Source: JBGQOG01 sp052113705 (lineage in GTDB: Bacteria > Pseudomonadota > Alphaproteobacteria > Rhodobacterales > Rhodobacteraceae). Taken from it: 64,000 bases of DNA. Location of the stretch: assembly GCF_052113705.1 (NCBI RefSeq), contig NZ_JBGQOG010000005.1, positions 62,001 through 126,000 of the forward strand, given 5' to 3'. The notes beneath the pieces are model-generated. The model was not told the origin of the DNA, did no database searches, and was given only the letters and a program-made list of their open reading frames with translations. A program made the position numbers and the translations under genes. Below, piece by piece: positions 59,953-64,000 of this stretch. Numbering within the stretch: the first letter of the stretch is position 1; every line of letters begins with the position of its first letter.

Positions 59953-61029
59953 ATGGCACGTTTTCACCCGCTGAAAGTCACCGAAGTCCGCCGCGAAACC
60001 CGCGATGCCGTGGTCGTCACCCTGACGCCACGCGACGAGGACAAGGCGCTGTTTGACTTTACTCAGGGCCAGTATCTGACCTTCCGCCGCGACTTTGACG
60101 GCGCTGAACTGCGCCGCAGCTATTCAATCTGCGCGGGCAAGGACGAGGGCCGCCTGCAGATCGGCATCAAGCGGGTGGATGGCGGTGCCTTCAGCACCTG
60201 GGCCAATGAAAATCTGGCACCGGGCGATGAGATCGAGGCGATGCCGCCGATGGGCAAATTCCATACCGCGCTCGATCCGGCGGCGGTGAAACATTATCTG
60301 GGCTTTGCCGGCGGTTCGGGGATCACTCCGCTGTTGTCGATCATCAAGACCGTGCTGGCACGCGAGCCGAAATCGGAATTCACGCTGGTCTATGCCAACC
60401 GCCAGATCAACAGCATCATGTTCCGCGAGGATCTGGAGGATCTGAAGAACAGCCATCTGGGCCGCTTCTCGGTGATCCATGTGCTCGAGCAGGAGGGGCA
60501 GGAGATTGACCTGTTCACCGGCCGGATTGATGCAGAAAAGATGACCGCCTTGTTCAGCCATTGGCTGGATGCCAAGACGGTGGACACCGCTTTCATCTGC
60601 GGGCCGGAGCCGATGATGCTGGCCATTGCGGGCAGCCTGCGCGCGCATGGGCTGCGCGACGATCAGATCAAGTTTGAGCTTTTCGCCTCGGGTCAGCCGG
60701 GGCGGGCAAAGACCAAGGCGGTGTCGAAAACCGCCATTGCTCCCGGCACCGGGGTGGCGGCGACGGTGACGCTGGATGGCGCCACGCGCAATTTCACCAT
60801 GGCCCCCAGTGGCCAGACGATCCTGGAGGCGGCGATCGAGGCCAAGCTTGACGCGCCCTATGCCTGCAAGGCGGGGGTCTGCTCCACCTGCCGCTGCAAG
60901 GTGCTGGAGGGCGAGGTGGAGATGGCGGTGAACCATGCGCTGGAGGATTACGAGGTGCGCGCGGGCTATGTGCTGTCGTGTCAGGCAACACCGGTCAGTG
61001 CGCGCGTCGTGGTCACCTATGACGAGTGA
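59953..61029 (+). CDS. paaE: Phenylacetyl-CoA epoxidase reductase subunit PaaE
   Basis: A 358-residue reductase. FAD-binding domain (LRRSYSICAG, the RxYS motif near residue 56), NAD domain (GFAGGSGITPLLSI near 118, CGPEPMM near 216), and a C-terminal plant-type [2Fe-2S] domain with CKAGVCSTCRC near residues 308-318 and the fourth Cys in LSCQ near 343. It passes electrons from NADPH to PaaA. It starts 30 bp after paaD. Confidence 0.94.
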   Translation: MARFHPLKVTEVRRETRDAVVVTLTPRDEDKALFDFTQGQYLTFRRDFDGAELRRSYSICAGKDEGRLQIGIKRVDGGAFSTWANENLAPGDEIEAMPPMGKFHTALDPAAVKHYLGFAGGSGITPLLSIIKTVLAREPKSEFTLVYANRQINSIMFREDLEDLKNSHLGRFSVIHVLEQEGQEIDLFTGRIDAEKMTALFSHWLDAKTVDTAFICGPEPMMLAIAGSLRAHGLRDDQIKFELFASGQPGRAKTKAVSKTAIAPGTGVAATVTLDGATRNFTMAPSGQTILEAAIEAKLDAPYACKAGVCSTCRCKVLEGEVEMAVNHALEDYEVRAGYVLSCQATPVSARVVVTYDE

Positions 61030-61039
61030 GGGGGAAAAG

Positions 61040-61792
61040 ATGGCCGAGACGATGAACATCGAGGATTATCTGGCGCAGGGCGGTGTGCTGAGCGCGCCGG
61101 AGAATGTTCCGCCCCGTTATCGGGGCGAATTGCTGCGGCTGATGTCATCATTCGTGGACAGCGAACTGGCGGCCTCGGCGGGCTTTGCCTCGGCGATCAA
61201 TGCGGCGCCGGGGATCCGGGCGCGGATTGCCGCCAGCCGGATCACGCTGGAAAAGGCCGACCATGCCGAACGCGTTCTGGCGGTGATGACCGGGTTTGGC
61301 ACCGATGCCACCCGCTATGAGGCGCAGCATGACTGGGCGGCCCGTGTCGCCCGGGATGATGACTTGGGCGCGGTGCGGACGGGCGGCGACATGCGGCTTT
61401 CCGTCTTTCACTATCCGATCCTTGGCTGGACCGATGCGGTGGTGATGAACGTCCTGCAAGGGCTGGCGACCGGTGTGCAGATGACCGAACTGACCCGGCT
61501 TTCCTATGGGCCGCTGGCCGAGGTGTTCCGCGAGATTGCCCCGCGCGAGGCGCGCCACGCGGAGCTTGGCCTGAACGGGCTGGTGCGGATTGTCGCCTCC
61601 GACACCGGCCGGGCCGAGGCAGAGGCGGCAGTCGCCTATTGGCGGCCCCGCGTGGCGGCGGGGTTCGGTATTGCAGGCTCGGCCCGCTATGAAACCCTGC
61701 GCAGGTTTGGCCTGCGCCATGATCAAAATGAAGTGCTGGCCGCCCGTTGGGACCGGCTGGCGACGGAAAAACTGGCCACACTCGGCCTTTGA
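61040..61792 (+). CDS. Additional ferritin-like Phe-acetic-acid-catabolism family protein
   Basis: A 250-residue all-helical protein related to the PaaA/PaaC ferritin-like family but distinct from both. Possible metal ligands are seen: Glu42, Glu71 with His75 (EKADHAE, spacing Ex3H instead of ExxH) and Glu170 with His173 (EARHAE, a proper ExxH). It lies between paaE and paaZ, with an ATG at 61040 after GAGGGGGA. The long frame upstream to 60935 is paaE antisense-like. Relatives occur in paa operons of alphaproteobacteria without a known job. It could be an accessory subunit, a scaffold or a second oxygenase. Confidence 0.78.
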   Translation: MAETMNIEDYLAQGGVLSAPENVPPRYRGELLRLMSSFVDSELAASAGFASAINAAPGIRARIAASRITLEKADHAERVLAVMTGFGTDATRYEAQHDWAARVARDDDLGAVRTGGDMRLSVFHYPILGWTDAVVMNVLQGLATGVQMTELTRLSYGPLAEVFREIAPREARHAELGLNGLVRIVASDTGRAEAEAAVAYWRPRVAAGFGIAGSARYETLRRFGLRHDQNEVLAARWDRLATEKLATLGL

Positions 61793-61803
61793 CACGGCCG
61801 TTC

Positions 61804-61819
61804 CGGGCCGCAAGGCCCG
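61804..61819 (+). other. Short hairpin with GCAA tetraloop before paaZ
   Basis: CGGGCC-GCAA-GGCCCG is a 6-bp stem capped by a GNRA tetraloop, 12 bases after the upstream stop. It resembles an mRNA-stabilising stem between operon genes. Confidence 0.45.
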
Positions 61820-61850
61820 CCAACGCCGCACCAGAGACAAAGGATACCCC

Positions 61851-63917
61851 ATGAACGCTCCGGCCCGCCCCCCGCGCCGTCTTGAAAGCTATGTCTGCGG
61901 CAGCTGGACGCTTGGCGCCAAGGAAGGTCCGGCACTGCTGGATGCGGCGACGGGTGATCCGGTGGCCTATGTCGATTCCTCCGGCCTTGATTTTGCGGCA
62001 GTGCTGGAGCATGGCCGCCGCGCGGCCGGGCCGAAGTTGCGGGCGATGTCCTTCCACGACCGTGCCGGGATGCTGAAGGCGCTGGGCCTCGCGCTGATGG
62101 CGATGAAAGAGGAATTCTACGCCGAAAGCTTCCGCACCGGCGCCACGAGGCCGGATGGCTGGGTCGATATCGAGGGGGGCATCGGCACCATGCTGACCTT
62201 TGCCTCAAAGGGCCGGCGTGAGCTGCCCAACAGCCGGGTGCTGACCGATGGCGATGTTGAGCTGTTGTCCAAGGATAACTCCTTCAGCGCCCAGCATATA
62301 TATTCGCCGCTGCAGGGTGTGGCCGTGCACATCAACGCCTATAATTTCCCGGTCTGGGGCATGTTGGAAAAGATTGCGCCGACGCTGCTGGCGGGTGTTC
62401 CCTGCGTGGTCAAACCCGCCTCGCAGACCGCGTATCTGACCGAGTTGGTGGTGCGCCGGATCATTGAGACCGGCATTCTGCCCGAGGGTGCGCTGCAACT
62501 GATTTGCGGCTCGGTCGGTGATCTTCTGGACCATGTGACCGGGCAGGATGCGGTGACCTTTACCGGCTCGGCCTGGACCGGGCGCAAGCTGAAATCGCAT
62601 CCGGCGATTGTGGCAAATTCGGTGCGTTTCACGATGGAGGCGGACAGTCTGAACGCCGCGATCCTCGGCCCCGATGCGGTGGCGGGCACGCCGGAGTTCG
62701 ACCTTTTCGTCAAGGAAGTCGCCCGTGAGATGACGTCCAAGGCCGGGCAGAAATGCACCGCCATCCGCCGGGTGATTGCGCCGCGCGCGCAACTGGAGGC
62801 GCTGACCGCGGCGCTGCGCGACCGTTTGGGCAAGACCGCCCTGGGCCTTCCCGATGCGGAGGGGACCCGGATGGGCCCCCTTGCCTCGTATGAGCAGCGC
62901 AACGAGGTGCGCGACCGTATCCGCGAATTGCAGGCCGTGGCCGAGATTGTGGCGGGCGATCCGGATGCGGTGACGCTGCGTTCCGGCGATGCGGCGAAGG
63001 GGGCCTATTTGAACCCGGTCCTGCTCTGTGCGGACCGACCCTTTGCTGCCGCTGCGGTGCATGAGGTTGAGGCCTTTGGCCCGGTGGCGACCTTGCTGCC
63101 CTATGACGATCTGGGCGAGGCGACCGAACTGGCGCGGATGGGCAAGGGCTCGCTGGTGTCCTCGGTGTTCACCGATGACAAGCGGGTGGTGGAAGAGGTG
63201 GTGCTGGGAGTCGCGCCGTTCCATGGCCGGGTGATGATTGGCAACCGGCTGTCAGCGAAATCCTCGACCGGGCATGGCTCGCCGCTGGCGGGGCTTGTCC
63301 ACGGCGGCCCGGGCCGCGCGGGGGGCGGCGAGGAAATGGGTGGCATGCGCGGTGTCAGGCATTACATGCAGCGCACCGCCGTTCAGGGCGCGCCGCGGAT
63401 GCTGTCGGCGGTGACCGGGCGCTGGATCGAGGGTGCCGACACGCAACAGGGCGTGCATCCCTTCCGCAAGTCCTTGGCAGAGCTGCAGATCGGCGATCAG
63501 CTGGTGACGGCCACCCGCGTGGTCACGCTGGAGGATGTCGAGCATTTCGCGCAGTTCACCGGCGACACCTTTTACGCGCATATGGATGCCGAGGCGGCAA
63601 AGGCGAACCCGTTCTTCGACGACCGGGTGGCGCATGGCTATCTGATTGCCTCTTTCGCGGCGGGGCTGTTTGTCGAGCCGAACCCGGGCCCGGTGCTCGC
63701 CAATTACGGGGTGGACAATCTGCGCTTTCTGACCCCGGTCTATTTCGGCGACAGCCTGCAGGTGCGCCTGACCTGCAAGGAGATCAATCCGCGCGCCAAT
63801 GCCGAGCATGGCGAAGTGCGCTGGGACAGCCAGATCACCAACCAGCATGGGGCGGTGGTGGCGCAATATGATGTGCTCACAATGGTGGCCAAAGTCTGGC
63901 CGCCGGTGGCGGGATAA
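61851..63917 (+). CDS. paaZ: Oxepin-CoA hydrolase / semialdehyde dehydrogenase PaaZ (bifunctional)
   Basis: A 688-residue two-domain enzyme. The N-terminal aldehyde dehydrogenase domain (residues about 1-530) has the catalytic Cys in KAGQKCTAIRR near 301 and Glu in FTMEADSLN near 262. The C-terminal MaoC/hot-dog hydratase domain (about 545-680) has FTGDTFYAHMDAEAAKANPF with the Asp/His pair and VAHGYLIASFAAG. It opens the oxepin ring and oxidises the resulting semialdehyde. The ATG at 61851 follows AAAGG; the frame to 61590 lies in the upstream gene and is rejected. Both domains look intact. Confidence 0.94.
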   Translation: MNAPARPPRRLESYVCGSWTLGAKEGPALLDAATGDPVAYVDSSGLDFAAVLEHGRRAAGPKLRAMSFHDRAGMLKALGLALMAMKEEFYAESFRTGATRPDGWVDIEGGIGTMLTFASKGRRELPNSRVLTDGDVELLSKDNSFSAQHIYSPLQGVAVHINAYNFPVWGMLEKIAPTLLAGVPCVVKPASQTAYLTELVVRRIIETGILPEGALQLICGSVGDLLDHVTGQDAVTFTGSAWTGRKLKSHPAIVANSVRFTMEADSLNAAILGPDAVAGTPEFDLFVKEVAREMTSKAGQKCTAIRRVIAPRAQLEALTAALRDRLGKTALGLPDAEGTRMGPLASYEQRNEVRDRIRELQAVAEIVAGDPDAVTLRSGDAAKGAYLNPVLLCADRPFAAAAVHEVEAFGPVATLLPYDDLGEATELARMGKGSLVSSVFTDDKRVVEEVVLGVAPFHGRVMIGNRLSAKSSTGHGSPLAGLVHGGPGRAGGGEEMGGMRGVRHYMQRTAVQGAPRMLSAVTGRWIEGADTQQGVHPFRKSLAELQIGDQLVTATRVVTLEDVEHFAQFTGDTFYAHMDAEAAKANPFFDDRVAHGYLIASFAAGLFVEPNPGPVLANYGVDNLRFLTPVYFGDSLQVRLTCKEINPRANAEHGEVRWDSQITNQHGAVVAQYDVLTMVAKVWPPVAG

Positions 63918-63923
63918 GCCGCG

Positions 63924-64000
63924 ATGGGCCGCATCTACAGCTATGACGGCATCGTGCCGGTGATCGATCCCGGTGCCTATGTGCATCCGGAGGCGGTGGT
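63924..64000 (+). CDS. paaY: PaaY-like gamma-carbonic-anhydrase-family protein, 3' end beyond window
   Basis: The first 25 residues (MGRIYSYDGIVPVIDPGAY, then VHPEAVV) match the start of PaaY hexapeptide-repeat thioesterases, which clear dead-end CoA adducts in the phenylacetate pathway. The gene starts 6 bp after paaZ and runs off the right edge. The identification rests on a short stretch plus position. Confidence 0.8.
   Translation, partial: MGRIYSYDGIVPVIDPGAYVHPEAV

Overview
This 64 kb window is high-GC, densely coded alphaproteobacterial DNA. Gene content and protein style point to the Rhodobacterales (Rhodobacter, Paracoccus and roseobacter relatives): many TRAP transporters, a hutF-type histidine pathway, a fused 2-aminoethylphosphonate permease and a compact paa operon. 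The species cannot be named from the sequence. No tRNA, rRNA, CRISPR array, intact IS element or prophage was seen. The window is a string of uptake-plus-catabolism modules, most with their own regulator.

Layout. 1-6.1 kb: 3' part of a flavin oxidoreductase, an EamA exporter, and an ABC importer for 2-aminoethylphosphonate (phnS, phnT, fused permease). 6.1-6.9 kb: rsuA on the minus strand. 7.2-10.3 kb: a decayed prpF-tctC-tctAB operon and a headless LysR gene; all four are broken, and the LysR and prpF remnants meet at what looks like one deletion junction. 10.4-18.3 kb: an L-idonate/gluconate locus (GntR regulator, enolase-superfamily dehydratase, idnO-like and idnD-like dehydrogenases, TRAP dctPQM, 2-keto-3-deoxygluconate kinase). 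18.5-26.8 kb: a Liv-type ABC importer with an M20 amidohydrolase, an M81 (MlrC) metallohydrolase and a GntR regulator, behind a promoter carrying a perfect palindrome. 26.9-34.3 kb: minus-strand dadA, TRAP dctP, fused dctQM, BASS-like transporter and Asp/Glu/hydantoin racemase, with a divergent LysR gene; two nearly identical CATGAC-N5-GTCATG sites tie the set together.

34.5-48.5 kb is the histidine utilisation region. A long minus-strand operon runs hutI-hutH-hutG-hutU, then a polar amino-acid ABC importer (binding protein, two permeases, ATPase), a HisC-like aminotransferase and a GlcD-like FAD dehydrogenase. hutF is divergent, and hutD/hutC follow as a divergent pair. The two intergenic regions share a TATG-N6-CATA site, the best candidate HutC operator. 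48.6-53.1 kb: a LysR regulator divergent from a uraD-like gene and a TRAP dctPQM. 53.4-54.8 kb: a secreted MINPP/phytase-type histidine phosphatase. 55-64 kb: a phenylacetate operon (paaX, then thiolase, paaABCDE, an extra ferritin-like protein, paaZ and the start of paaY), with a 14-bp-arm inverted repeat in its promoter.

The most interesting inferences are these. The aminotransferase/GlcD pair at the end of the hut operon may feed imidazole-lactate or imidazole-pyruvate into histidine catabolism. The dadA-TRAP-racemase set forms a predicted LysR regulon. The paa operon encodes an extra diiron-like protein. The tct/prpF locus shows how a transport operon decays.
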